Part shown: piece by piece, positions 24,271 through 36,005 of the stretch | How the letters are laid out: each line of letters begins with the position of its first letter | How positions within the stretch are numbered: position 1 is the stretch's first letter | Source: Cenococcum geophilum 1.58 | Lineage: Eukaryota; Ascomycota; Dothideomycetes; Gloniales; Gloniaceae | Direction: 5' to 3' | Assembly: GCA_001692895.1 (NCBI GenBank) | Contig: KV748181.1 | Span: 2,547,640-2,611,639 of the forward strand | Length of the DNA: 64,000 bases | The notes under the pieces: generated by a model | Databases searched by the model: none | What the model saw: the letters and a program-made list of their open reading frames with translations, nothing else | Told to the model about the DNA's origin: nothing | Position numbers and translations under genes: made by a program

Positions 24271-25170
24271 TATCTTAGAGGTGTCCCCCTTACGGTATGC
24301 TTTCTAGTAAGTAGTTACTTAACCAGCGATATAGCGTGCTCGCTTTATAAGTTTGTTAAGGATAAGATACTTAGTCTAATTATTACGCACGACCTTAATA
24401 TATTGCTTGCCGTCTAATATTAGAATAGTAGGGTTAAACCCAAGCTGCTCCTCATTCATCTAGAGAAATCCCAACATCGCTAAGGTAAATTGTAGTCCGT
24501 CTTTATTAATATCAAATAGTGATAATGCGATGCCTCCTACCCAGTCATACTCCTATAGCCGTATAATAGATCTATAGAGGGTAAAGCCTAGGACAAAGTG
24601 ACGAGTGTCCTAAGCGGCAAAGACTTCTCTTATATATTTTCCTAAATCAAACCATGCCTGCGAAGCTATATTAGTGTTTAAATTACTCTTTAGCTTTTCT
24701 GGTATAAGTATATACAACCAATAGCATTAAGAGCTTTCGCTGGCTATTAGATTATCTACAAAACCGATATCTAGCTTTTGCTTTACTGTAGACCCTTATA
24801 AGGGCTGCTCGGTATATATAATAAGCGTTCGTCATATCTTTAGGGCGGACCTATACTCCTCTACAAAGCCTAAAAATAATTTAATTAGGTTATTAAACCA
24901 CTCTAGGACATCAATCTGCTCTGCGCTTTTAGGCTAGTCATACTAGCCGCCCTTGGCGTACAGTGGATTGTCCCCTTTCTTACATTTCTTAAAAACGGCG
25001 GCGCTTGCCTCTTTAAGACCTTTTACTTTCCTAAAGAATGCTTTATATAAGCTAGGAATCCCTACATAAAGAAAGCCTAGCTCCTCCTTTAGAATATAAT
25101 CTACGTATTTCCTATATTTAGACGAGTTGGTAAAGCTGCTTATATTACGTAGATGTGGGGTTTATTAAAT
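23205..25170 (-). pseudogene. FunK1-type fungal protein kinase, copy A
   Basis: Minus-strand kinase of the FunK1 group expanded in Pezizomycotina; roles are mostly unknown. Upstream blocks (about 24700-24250) read GFTLYRSIIRL, GGIALSLFDI and MLGFL*MNEEQLGF, typical of the family's N-terminal half. Next come EEEGKLL, EVVNVARYYHHK and a basic SRKRSSS linker (24201-23896). The catalytic loop near 23760 reads stop-YN where QRD or HRD is expected, followed by IGNLI; LIDFNLAIKEQREG retains the Asp of the DFG-equivalent motif. The C-terminus PLISQVNRLRKVVF is near 23300. Stops are mostly at Gln or Trp. Its 3' half and downstream flank recur inverted at 40527-41880. Confidence 0.82.
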
Positions 25171-26960
25171 ATAGAGTGGCAGCGGTTAGGGGGGAGGCGT
25201 GGACTCTATTATAGTAGTAATAGTATTACTCCAAACGTCCTTATCCAATTCGCGATTAATAACTGTTTTTAAGAAAGGGGTAAACCGTTTAATATTAAAG
25301 TCGTTAGAATTAACTAAAGGGAGGAGTTAGAGAAGGTCACTATAAAGAGTGCTGCGGCTAGCGCTAGACGGGAGTAGTTAAGTAGTAAGAAGGTTCTGTA
25401 ATGCTAGGATAAGGTTAACTATAAGATTTTTAAGCCCTATATGTGTTAGAGAGAACCTATAACAGATAAATTAATAATTACCTTTATAGCCTATCTGGCG
25501 CAATAAGTCCGGAGAGCTAGGGATACCTAGATCCTAATAAGTTAAATTAAATAAATTACAAAAGCCATTTAGTCCTTCCCTAATAGGATTTGTTTTAATT
25601 ATCTCTAATCTAGAGAGATTCGCTATTACGAGCGAACGCGCCAAGAGCTATATTAGGAGGGCCGGCGTGGTAGGCGGGTAGGTAGGTAAAAGGGGATTAA
25701 AGAGACCAGCATATAAGGATGGTATAATGGCAGAGAAGTAAATAAGTATAGGGAGGTTAAATATATATCAGGCGCGTCTTAAAATAAGGGAATAGCAAGA
25801 GAGGAAAGTATAAGGGAGGAAGCAAGGTGCGAGCGGAACGCGAGGAGGATTTGAAGGTTAGGCGCGGAAAAGTCAAGCTAATCCAATGTGGCTTAGACTG
25901 AGGCTTTACGGGGCTTAGTTAAATGCTAAGCCATAATAACCTAAAGTGTAGGAATATCGTTTGCAGTCCTGGTTGTATAGGTTAAAAATGTAGTGCGTAT
26001 ATAGGGTTCCGGTATTATTAGAAAGTTATAGGCAGCATTTATTAGTAATTATGGTTATTAGCTTTTAGTTTATTCCGTGACGCGTAAGGCTTAAATAGAG
26101 TAAGGCTCTAATATAGTGATGCTGAAAGGCGCTAGGTAAGGTACAGCTGGCAATAGCGGGTTAATTATTAGGTTGGTCGTATAAGCACCCACGATTAATT
26201 ACGTGGCTGGTCTTAAAACGAGCTAAACCTAATATGCCAAATACAGATATAGCCAACCCCATTTTATAGCGCTTAATTGACCTGTTTCCCGTAACCGGGA
26301 TCTAGTTCTTAGAACCGGATCCTTTTTCGGGATCACGCCCTTTTTACAGCAGTTAATTGGTCTACTTCGTGAACCCAAATTAGAATCTTAGTTTTAGAAT
26401 CAGATTCCGTTCCCGGAATCGTAACTTGAGCTACAACTAAAAATAGCTTCTCTCTTCCAAGACCGTTGAACCGCTTAGCTTAACGCTATACCTTTTTGGC
26501 TATGTTTAGTACGTTTGGCTTAGAATTGGGATAGGATAGAGTCTTTAGAATTAGATCTAGTTCTTAAAACAAGATCCTATTTTTAGAGTTACAACTTAGG
26601 CCAATATTAAGAGAGATATCCTATATTTATTCTTAACATTCCCACCTCATTAATATGAAATTCAGAGTTAACCCGCACCCTAGTTACCTATAAAAACGCT
26701 AGAGACTTTAACACCTTAACTTTAATTCTTTGCGGAGGACTAGCGAGTTACAAGGCGGCTAACTTATCGCTGCCAAGCATATAAAGGTGGAGGACTTTAC
26801 TGTAAGCGAGTTCTTAACTTTAATTCAATGTATATACAAACGACAACGAGATACTCTTAACATAGAAGCAACTAGATAGAAAAATAATACCAAGCTAAAG
26901 AAATCCTAATTGGCGCCTTAATTCTTAACGCCAGAAAACAAGAACGTGATTACGAAAATC
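25171..26960. other. intergenic region with three ~45-bp imperfect repeats
   Basis: No coding region recognised. A short stem GGCTTAG/CTAAGCC lies near 25913-25932. Three imperfect repeats containing GATCTAGTTCTTAGAACCGG or a RIP variant occur at about 26300, 26380 and 26545, each followed by a second GATCC or GATTCC motif; they contain an internal AGTTCTTAGAAC-like palindrome. They resemble repeated regulatory or terminal sequence of an unidentified element. Confidence 0.45.
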
Positions 26961-26967
26961 TTTTCTT

Positions 26968-27780
26968 ATAAGAAATTTCTCATTTCTTTAGCTTCTTGGA
27001 GGCTCTATCTATGGTGCAATCCACCTTTCTTTTGCGTGTTTCTCTCCTTAATGGATCTAAATAATCATCTAGCGCCTCTTCTAGTTGGTCTCTTTGCTTA
27101 TATAGTTTACCCTTCCAAGCTATCTCTATTATAACATCTTTAAGCGGTTTGTGTATTATAGTATAACAACAGAGGTAACGCGGGTTCTTAGTATAGTATA
27201 ATATAAGTTTCTTATGCGGTATACCCGCGGGTGAAACCTAGGTAGGATACTAGTATACTACTGCGATAGGACTATATATAGATACAACTGATCTATATCT
27301 AGGGTTTTGGAGACGCTTTAAGTCCTCTATTATATAGCAAGTTGGCAACCACAATAAGAGATACTTTAGTTATCCGTCTAAAATTGTAGCATCAGAAATT
27401 GTTAACACTTTAGTTAGGGGAGATATATCTCTAAGGAAGTTTGTACAATTGGCTAAACTATTCTCTGCTTAACTATTAGTATTGCTAAAAAATATATAGG
27501 TGTTTTATAAACATACCTAGAGGTACTGGCAAACCTTCAATATGGCCCTCTTTTAGTTGAGGTAAGTCTGTTTTAGCCTCGCCACGGCCCTCTATTAGCT
27601 TAGGTAAGACTATTTTAGTTTCGCTACGGCCTTCCAGGCTCTTAAGGTAATTGGTATATATTTCTATATCCTCTTATATATTACCCTCCGTATTATCGTT
27701 AATTTTATAAAAGTTGACCTTATTAGGTGTTTAAGTAGGTATATAAGGCATCTATTTCTATATAGGGTCGGAAAGCTGTA
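26968..27780 (-). pseudogene. unrecognised protein with 16-residue repeat and basic C-terminus
   Basis: Minus-strand frame of about 270 codons. The N-terminal part holds two 16-residue repeats (EGRSETKIVLPKLI and EGRGEAKTDLPQLK, about 27640-27550). A central hydrophobic part contains YLLLWLPTCYIIEDLKRLQ. The C-terminus reads QRDQLEEALDDYLDPLRRE followed by RKRKVDC and a Lys-rich end, then a stop at about 26968. The tail looks helical and could be nuclear. Family unknown. A 62-codon plus-strand open stretch over 26946-27134 is a shadow of this C-terminus. Confidence 0.45.
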
Positions 27781-27784
27781 ATTA

Positions 27785-28755
27785 TTTCTTCTCCCTGCTG
27801 GCAGATGCTATGTCTTTGTTATTAATGCGATTCTGGGATGATTTAAGGTTTCTAGCAAGTTAATAAACAGGTATATTATCTTCGGGGCGATAGTATATTG
27901 TAATGTTTTTATAAGTACCGATTGAGGACCTATAGGTTATATTAGCAACGTATCTAAGCTTAATTAAGGTAATATATATAATGTCTAGTATTCTTATAGG
28001 GATATTAAGGGATGTTAAGGGATGTATAGTCAAGAGGTTAAATTTAAAGGTAAGTCAAATTAATGGCATATAAAAACTAGGAGCACGATGTTTATATTCT
28101 ATTTCTCTCCCGGGGCGGAGTTAGGATAAAAGGTAGAAGGGAAAGGTAGAGTATACTAGCCGCCCTTTTCTACTTTATGTGGTGTCTATGGTACAATATT
28201 TAGTAGCTGTGATTACTCTTAGCTTACGTATCGTCTGCGCCTAAGACTATAGGTGCCTAAAGTAATCCACAAGTAAGGTATTATTGGGGGTAGCTATTGG
28301 CTAAGCTGCTGCTGAACTTAAATAGCTAATAATCCCCAACGGACGCCGTATGCCTTAGCAGGGTTCAGAAGCATTTGCATAAAGTTATAAACTAAAATTG
28401 GAAGTTAATAATAACCCCTAATAACGCCTCTCTTAGTAGGAATAGCATTATATAATCCACTTCTAACGCCCATCCTTCCTGGGGTAAGATACTGCCTAAG
28501 CAGTAGACTTATCCTAGCCAGTCAATCTCGTATATTAACCCCCCATCTATGGCAAAGGAGCTATTAGTGCCTCTAGGGTGGTTTAGTTGCCATTCTGGCT
28601 AAGCCCTTTATAAGCGCTCCGCCTTATATAGGCGGTAATTAACTCCTATTAATCTACCTTGCGTTAGGGGAGATCTTTTACTTAAGGTACTAAGCAGCCG
28701 GTACTTAGAGGTCTATAGATATATTTTATATCCCAACAACATTAACCACAATTTC
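27785..28755. other. unassigned region
   Basis: No domain recognised. It contains an imperfect inverted pair around 28285-28335 (GGGGGTAGCTATTGGC against AATAGCTAATAATCCCC) and AT-rich DNA. It may include the degraded start of the next gene. Confidence 0.35.
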
Positions 28756-29515
28756 TCCTTAAGTAGTATCTGCAACCCTAAGTACCTACAAGCGCAGCGT
28801 CCCTAAATTATTAGCTAGTAAGTAGGCGTTTATAGATAGAGAAACCGACTTTAGAGATAACGGCAACGTAGAGGTATTAGCTAGTTAGAAAAGTGACTTT
28901 AGTAATAAGGATTAAGAATGGGACGTAGAGACATTATATAATAGAGAAAATGGTTTTAGCACTAAAGATCAAGAAATAGGGGCAGATAGTAATAAAGAGA
29001 TGTCGAGCGACGAGGCTATATAGGCGACGGTTGGATACAGTGGCCTTGGCTTTATAGTCTTAAATCTATAAATACAGGATATAAATATAAAGAAGATTTC
29101 TAATAAAAGCTAGTAAAAGGGTTAAAACTTTAGCTACTTTTCGTTTAGCCTATCGCGAAATAAAATAATATTTTACTATTCCTACTAGAGTCTCTGCCCG
29201 CTTGACTTATAGCGAGCTATAAAGTATTTATAATAATCTATGCTTTTACTTAAATGAATTTATTCACTACCTTAAAAGCGATAATAGAAGGAAAATCTAT
29301 GCTAACGACCTAGGATTTTTTGAATTTCTTATGGACCTAGGACGCATGCTACCTTAGCAACTATTAGTTGTGTTTAAGACTACGGTACTTATAGATTTAT
29401 ATCTTAAGGATATAAACATGTTTTTTTATAGTATTTTTTTTTTATTTAAATTATTTCTCTACTTATAGTATATAGCGGTTATTTATCTATTCTGGTATAG
29501 TAGGGAGGGGTAGTT
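28756..29515 (+). pseudogene. unrecognised acidic protein with hydrophobic C-terminus
   Basis: Two overlapping plus-strand frames. The first (about 28760-29110) is acidic: DRETDFRDNGNVEVLAS, then EIGADSNKEMSSDEA. The second (about 29080-29515) reads TYSEL, YNNLCFYLNEFIHYLKS, YANDLGFFEFLMDLGRM and ends in a Phe/Leu/Tyr-rich stretch FFYSIFFLFKLFLYL that could be a membrane segment. A frameshift or intron separates them. Stops fall at likely Gln positions. Function unknown. Confidence 0.4.
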
Positions 29516-29693
29516 AGGTTACGCGAGAGGGCTTAGACTTATGGCTACGCTTATAGGGCTATTTATATAGGAACTTCTCTAAGTGTGTATAAGGGGTCTT
29601 TATATAGGAACTTCTTTAATATTTCTAGATCTAGGACTTATATATTTCTTTTTTTTGTAGTTTTGGTATTTTCCTAATATTTGCTTCCTATTC

Positions 29694-30260
29694 ACATGCT
29701 AGGCATTAATAGAGGGCGCTAGGTCAGATCACTCTGCTCGCACGATCACTCTGCTTGCACGATCACTTTACTTACATAATCGCCTAGCTCGCACGATTAC
29801 CTAGTTCGCACGATTACCTAGCTCGCACAATTACCCAGCTCGTATAATTACCTAGTTCGCACGATCGCCTAGCTCGCACGATTACCTAGCTCGTAGGATT
29901 GCCTAGCTCCTATAAGTATTATGCTCGCACGGTTACCTAGCTTGCACGATTACCTAGCTTATGGAATTAGCCAGCTCCTACAAGCATCCAGCTCGCACGA
30001 TTACCTAGTTCGCACGATTGCCTAGCTCGCACGATTACCTAGCTCGTAGGATCGGCTAGCCCCTACAAGTATCCAGCTCGCATGATTAAAGCCAAAGTTA
30101 TTAAACCCATTAATACCTTATTTACACGCTAGGAATTAATTAGAGGGCGCTAGGTTAGACTATTTTACTCGCACGATTACCTAGCTTGTAGGATCCCCTA
30201 GCTCCTATAAGCCCCTAGCTTTTACGACCTCCTAGCTTGTAGGACCGAAGCTATAGCCGC
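29694..30260. repeat. 17-bp minisatellite flanked by ~38-bp direct repeats
   Basis: About 20 units of CTAGCTCGCACGATTAC and variants fill 29732-30090, with a shorter second block at 30163-30250. Each block is preceded by a similar 38-bp sequence containing TAGAGGGCGCTAGGT (29693-29730 and 30122-30160), so a larger unit was duplicated. Units contain CG dinucleotides (CTCGCACGA) that persist among C-to-T variants. There are no spacers of constant unique sequence, so this is not a CRISPR array. Confidence 0.8.
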
Positions 30261-30329
30261 TAAATCCGTTAAGATCCTGGCTGTATATTTAGAGGACGCT
30301 ACACCCGACTACCTAGCTTGCTATTTTCA

Positions 30330-32790
30330 TAGAATTCCTTAATTAATCGACGGTGCCTATTCTAAAAATATCCCTCGATGACTTCCCATAACAGAAATTT
30401 CTTATTACGCAATTCTATAAGGAGATTTACTTCCTTAACTGTCTATGCCGGCTCTTTGGCGCGAAGGATATAGCTATGATGGCGCTAATATGCACCCAGT
30501 GTTCTCCCTAATAGGGCTTTTATAACATTATTCTATAATAAAACTGTAAGTGATACCTGGTGACCTAGCTCTATAAGGATTCGATCTTCGCGGGGTATTT
30601 AATTTTAAGACTGGGGCTTCTACAAGGCTTTATTTGCAATAATAATCTTTAAAATATTAGCAAAGCTATTAGAAGTTATATTTGAGAAAAGAAACTAACC
30701 GGCGATATACGCCAAAACTCTATATCTAGGTTATAGGGTTATAAGAGATCCTACGTATTACTTAACCTAGTAAACGTAAGTGATATATAGCCTTGGTAGG
30801 ATAAGGTATAAGACGTATAGGATTAGGTATATCTCTGAAATTTAAGCTGGCGAATGCGGTACCTATTTAGCAATATTTATAAACAGAAACCTGTCCTGCC
30901 TTAAAAAGTATATAATGGCTTTCTCTTTATTTGTCTATTTACTACTTACTCCGGCATTAAGAAAAAGGCTGTGATATTTCTGCTTATAACCTAGTGTTAG
31001 TCTATTAAGCTTAGACGAAATGCTGCCCTAACTATTACCATCCTTAAAGGTCGTGTTGATTAACTTAAATTGTTCCTTAACTAACTAAGACTTATATGCG
31101 GATGCTAAGGGCTTGTTATTTGTATAAGGGCTGGTCAAGTTATACTTTGTAAAGTGTTAGTGGAGTCTTATTAGGGAAAGGCTAATAGTATAAACTAACA
31201 GTTTGGGTGGTTTTTAGAGAGCTAAGTTAATTAATGTTAAGCGGGTAATCGGCGCTAGTAGCTCTGGATTAACTATTATTAGTAAAACCCTCGCTAGACG
31301 CTGGACTGGTCGCTCTTGACTTATTAGGAATATCTGTAAAGTAAACTTCGTTATCTAGATTAATAGATTTTATTAATGTTAAAAATAATAGTAATAGATT
31401 ATATTGCTAGAGTGATTAATTGAAGTGTATCTTGTATTAAAACTGCAAGAGGTATAGTAGGAGCGTTGGTAGTAATTGGGAGGACATTTGGCGGAATATA
31501 TCTATTTAATAATACTAGGCGGCTGATGAATGTAATAACGCCACCGACACAACTCCCCCTTAATGTACGAGCGCTGCAATTTTAAGAATTTCAGACGCAT
31601 GCACATAAATTTATATTATAGTGTAAGCGGATTTATTTAAAGACTAGAGGATCAATTTTAATTATATGCCGAAATCTCAACTCTAAGCTAGATACAAAAA
31701 ACTACTATTAAAGGTCCGTAATATTAACGAGTAGATGTGGCTTCTATAAGAGAGCACTATCTACACCTTTCTCTTTAATATAGTCCTGTAAGTCTTGGAG
31801 AATCGCCTAGATTATAGTCTCCAATTTAATTAGAATAGATACTATATAGGAGATATTAAATATACTTAGACTTATAATGCGTTAGAGCGATTATACATTA
31901 ACTTAGAGAAAGCAGATATATAGATGATATCCTATACTTTTCGCTCTCTAGTTCTTCTATAAAGAACACTAAGGAAATCCTATAAAGGCTTAGGGAACGA
32001 ATAAATTATTTTATAAGAGAGTATATCCGCAGTCCTCTTATAAGTCGGAGTCTTATCTATTGGAGTCTTATCTAGGCAAGTGCTGAGAATTTCACTTAAT
32101 ATTATATTATTAAGTGTTCGGGGTACTTGTCGGTATTATATATATATAAGATCTACCGGACCCCTAAATGCCCTTTACTGGTTACTTAGGCCCGCAGTAA
32201 TTTAATTAGACGATAGACCGGTGCCAAGACGCTTAGAATTGTCTAACTTAGAAGGTGTTATTTCCTCGCTTTGCGAGCTCTCTATAGGCCAACTAATCCT
32301 AGTAATAGAAGACGCCTTTTCTAGATCCACCTTAACAGATTGTGGGGTATTCGCTCGTTAATAAAGCTCGGTAATTAATGCACCGTATCTAGAATCTTGA
32401 TCCTAACCGTAAGCGGCTGTTGAAGTACTAATGATTAATATAAGAGGCAGCTAAATACAACGCTTTAAGAAACTAATGGTTGGCGTAATTTAGCGAGTTG
32501 CGGCTTTAATGAGCAAGCTAATAGTTAAATAAGCATCCATATTAAAGAGTAAAGAGCGGCTGTAAATAGTTAGCGGAAATAGGACAAGCTAGGGAATGGT
32601 TTAAAAGGAGCGGTAAAAATAGTAAAGTAGGGTAGTAACAAATAAAAGATATAAAAGATACGTTAAGGCAACCGGCAGAGCGGGTGATAAAGGTAATTAT
32701 ACATCCCTAGTGTAATAGGGCGGAAATCAGCTCTATATATTAGGTATTTCCGTGTCCTTTCCTTTAGATAGCATCCTTAGATCTATTAAG
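30330..32790 (+). pseudogene. large unrecognised cargo protein (one long frame plus shifted tail)
   Basis: From about 30332 to 32070 a single plus-strand frame reads as protein for about 580 codons, with stops mostly at Gln positions. Segments include VPILKISLDDFP, LCRLFGAKDIAMMALICTQC (with a CxxC), LRLGLLQGFI, RMRYLFSNIYKQKPVLP, YSGIKKKAVIFLLIT and GRVDQLKLFLNQLRLICGC-like text. At about 32060-32100 the good frame shifts and continues to about 32790 with Arg-rich text. The whole could be one gene of about 800 residues. The size and Cys pairs hint at a nucleic-acid-associated protein, but I cannot match it to a known family. Confidence 0.5.
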
Positions 32791-32799
32791 GCGTCTTAC

Positions 32800-33400
32800 T
32801 CTTTAGCTCCTTAAGGAAGAAATCATCACGAATTATGCATCCTACGCGTTAGTTAGAAAAGGAATCCTCTAATAGCATTAAGGCTTACAGCCTTCTGCGA
32901 CAGAACGAGCTATATTACTAAATATTTCACATTATACGCCCAATTAAGTTTACAACTTATATCGCCTCCTGTCTCAGCTAAAAGAGAGGTTTAATTTTTA
33001 ACTACGCATTATAAGTAAAAGCGAGGTTAATAATCGCTACTATATTAGCGTAGCTTTGATAAGGGCCTTACGCCAATTATATCGCTTTAATTAAGTACGC
33101 GATACTCGATTAAAGCGATATAATTGGCGTAAGGCTCTTCTAAGTTTTAGGGGCGCTAGCGACCTACCGGGGAATTAAGAGCGGAGGGGAACTATACTTG
33201 ACTACTCTTTTATCTTAACACAAATTATATAACTTATAACCCACTATTATAGACTTTAGCATTATAGTAGCCCTAGATCTTATCCGTAATGCTTCTAATA
33301 AGCAGCTTTAACCTTATCTCCCTAATATTATATATACTATTTAAAGGCTCCAGAAGCTTCCTATTAACACCTTTTAATATTTACCGCCTCTCTTAGAGAA
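32800..33400. other. intergenic with long perfect hairpin
   Basis: Apart from the hairpin at 33066-33134, nothing coding is recognised. The hairpin is described separately. Confidence 0.5.
33061..33139. repeat. long near-perfect hairpin (31-bp arms, 17-nt loop core)
   Basis: A 26-nt arm at 33066-33091 is exactly complementary to 33109-33134; including outer bases the arms reach 31 nt with one mismatch. Key arm sequence is TTACGCCAATTATATCGC. The loop is TAAGTACGCGATACTCG. Perfect arms are striking in RIP-mutated DNA, which suggests a recent fold-back duplication or gene conversion between the arms. It could transcribe a small-RNA-generating hairpin or be a tiny foldback element. Confidence 0.85.
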
Positions 33401-33424
33401 TAAACGCGGCCACTATAATTCGCT

Positions 33425-33675
33425 TCACGCTTTTTTAGGGAGTGAGGATATCTAGCCTTCTCTAGGGAATTAAGATATCGTCTAGCCTTTTCTAGGGAAT
33501 AAGGATAATGCTGTCTAGTCTTCTTCAGGGAGTGTCCAGCCTTCTCTAGGGAATGAGGATATTATTAAGCCTTCTCCAGAGAGTAAGGATGTTCAGCCTT
33601 TTCCAGGGAATAAGGATAATGTTATTTAGCCTTCTCTAGGGAGTGTCTAGCCTTCTTTAGGGAATAAGGTTGCTT
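33425..33675. repeat. in-frame minisatellite (AGCCTTCTCTAGGGAAT units)
   Basis: About nine variants of AGCCTTCTCTAGGGAATAAG with spacers of 0-9 bp that keep the reading frame. It encodes the N-terminal repeats of the surrounding gene. Confidence 0.8.
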
Positions 33676-34760
33676 CTCTACCTCCCTTTTTACCTAGATA
33701 TACGAACCTGCTTAACGCATTATTGGCAAACCTTTCTAAGATTAAGACATTTATTAATATATCTGTGGGGAAAGATCTAAAGGCCATTATTAGCAAATTA
33801 AAGTAGTTAAACGAACATCCCCTTGTTAAGGATCTTATTACTGCTAACAGCGATTTATTAAATAACGCTATTTTTTAAAAACTTCTTAGCTAATAGACGC
33901 TTGCGGATTCTTTTGAGAAATGGTAACTAAAGTCTATAGGTGCGTTAAGGATTAAAAGTTTAGTTAAAAGTTAAGCCGCTTCTGTAAAGGGAGTTAGCCA
34001 TATTATATTATTTATAAGAAGTATAGGATGTTACAACATTACTAAAGTGGCTTTAGCTATTAGATATAGAATTAAGCTTTATGTTATGCAAAGGCTTAAA
34101 GGGGTAGGGCTATTAGTTCTCTTAGCCTTTACCTATAACGCCTACTGGAGATTAAATTTACCTAATATTAACGATTTTCTTATAGCTTTACGGCACCGGT
34201 CTTATTTTATAATATTTAAAATTACGCAAAAATGTTTAGTTTGGATGGGATAGTATTAAGAGCTTTATTCTAGTTAGATGCTTTCTCTCAAACCAATATA
34301 TCTTAGCACTACTAACCCGCCCCAGCCAAGCCTAAAAAAGCGAATTTCCTCCCCTTACAAACGCCCCTATGTAGAAGTTGCTGAACCCGGGGATCCTATA
34401 TTAGCGTATAATTACTAACGCGCAGATTTAACAATATTGTACCCTCCTTAGCTACTAATAACGGCCTTAATAAATAGTATGCAGATATATAAGAGTAGTT
34501 ATACTTCCGAATAGTAGTATCTCTAATTTATTATAGGCCATAGAATATCTTCTCTGCGATTTATTAAATAATATCCTTAAGCCTTTAAGCCGGCGGGCGA
34601 ATCCCTTATACTACGCCTTGGTCAAGAACGCTTATTACAAGATTTCCCCACCCCTTTTAATACCCGCGGCAACCTTATGCAAAGATACCTAAATATAAAT
34701 AGCATAGCGTGTTTAAATGGAAACCCTAGCGGCTCTAGTTCTATAGACGTTAGTAGTAAC

Positions 34761-35060
34761 AGTGAATAGATAAGCTATAATGAGGCGTAATGGGTATATA
34801 GAGACTAAATCAACGGTAATACGCCACCGGCAATTAGAAACAGCGAATAGATAAGCTATAACAAGGCGTAATAGATATACGGAGACCAAATCGACGGTAA
34901 TACGCTACTAGGAATTGGCAACAGCGAACAAATAGGCTATAATAAGGCGTAATGGGTGTATAGAGACCAAATCGGTGGTAATACGCTACTGGCGATTAGC
35001 GACAGTAAATAGATAAGCTATGGCTCCGCGCAATAGGTATACAATAAGTCCCTTAACAGT
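34761..35060. repeat. 81-bp in-frame tandem repeat
   Basis: Units start at 34761, 34842, 34923 and 35004, a constant 81-bp period (27 codons); the fourth unit is partial. Unit differences are largely C/T and G/A, as RIP would produce, plus a few real substitutions. Confidence 0.88.
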
Positions 35061-35403
35061 GCGGTTGCTATGAGTTCTGCTTATAGGTATTAATGAATTT
35101 CTTCTAAAACTCTTATATTGTTATATACCCCGGTTTTAGGTTTTTAACGCGGTATAATAATGGTTTAATAATATCCCTTATTAAGTAGAACTAGCAGTTT
35201 AAGCTTGGCTAATAATCGGCACCGTAATCATTACACTAACGCCACCTCTACTTCTATTCTATTCTACCCATTATAAACTAGCCTAGTAATAGCCCCACCC
35301 GCTTTCTAAATGCGGGATAGTATAACTAAGCGGGATCTGGGAGTCCTGATAAGGGCTAAAAGCTAATATGCATACTACTAAATCGTTTAGATATTATATT
35401 AAA

Positions 35404-36005
35404 ATGCGTCGTCCCATAAAATAGACTATTAGGCCCATATATAAAGAGTTTATATTAACTGCTCCGACTCCTAACTTTAGTAGTATTTCTAGTATTTTTA
35501 ACTTAAATTCCTTGTTTGTGTTAGCCGCTAGAGTTACTATACTAAAGTAAACTATATTAAACATACTATTTTCGCAAGCTTACGCGCTTTATTACTTTTT
35601 ATAGTGTCCGTCAAGGCGATAGCAGGTGTAGTTTTGGTTAGCGTAGTCTTCTAGATCTTCTATATTGCCTCCTCTAGGCTAGATCGTGCGAGGTTTATAT
35701 ACGACTTGTTAATTACGGATACTATATATATCCTATTCCGGTAATCCTTCATTGGAGTTTTATGCTTACTTATTTTTTGCGTTACTGTATCCAATTTTGC
35801 GAGCTTACTGCGAGTAAAATTATCTAAGTGGTGGGGCAGTTTAGAGGGGTAGGCTTGTTAGCCTATTTGTATTTTGCGCGCTAGGTATGCTAATTCGCTA
35901 ATATACACGGATATTAAAATGCTTGGCATTTTAAACGAGCCTCAAACATTTAACACCCTAACGCTTAGGCTTTACCATTTTTATTGGCGAGGATTTAGTA
36001 GTAAT
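35404..36005 (+). pseudogene. unrecognised hydrophobic protein
   Basis: ATG at 35404 opens MRRPIK followed by IRPIYKEFILTAPTPNFSSI. The frame continues for about 200 codons with stops at likely Gln sites and many Leu/Phe/Tyr residues (FYAYLFFALLYPILRAYCE near 35760). It looks like a membrane or buried helical protein. The chance of a fortuitous frame is real. Confidence 0.3.

Larger units (their letters stand above)
33405..35093 (+). pseudogene. repeat-bearing cargo protein (two in-frame repeat tracts)
   Basis: One plus-strand frame runs about 560 codons, broken only by TAG/TAA at Gln and similar sites. The N-terminal tract (33420-33675) is a minisatellite encoding variants of QPSLGNKDI about every 10 residues. 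A globular-looking middle follows: NLLNALLANLSKIKTFI, LKGVGLLVLLAFTYNAYW, LNLPNINDFLIALRHRSYF, then IYLSTTNPPQPSLKKRISSP and RPYVEVAEPGDPI. The C-terminal tract (34761-35060) has an 81-bp unit repeated about 3.7 times, encoding 27 residues of the form SEQISYNEAQWVYRD followed by INGNTPPAIRN; CAA/CAG in SEQI and EAQW became stops. It ends at TAA 35091-35093. Family unknown; length-variable repeats suggest a surface-exposed or binding protein. Confidence 0.6.

Noticed and set aside
24160-24417. 85-codon plus-strand open frame
   Set aside because: Antisense to the FunK1 copy A coding region, which reads convincingly on the minus strand.
29732-30250. Possible CRISPR array
   Set aside because: Units are directly adjacent variants without unique constant-length spacers, and the organism is a fungus.
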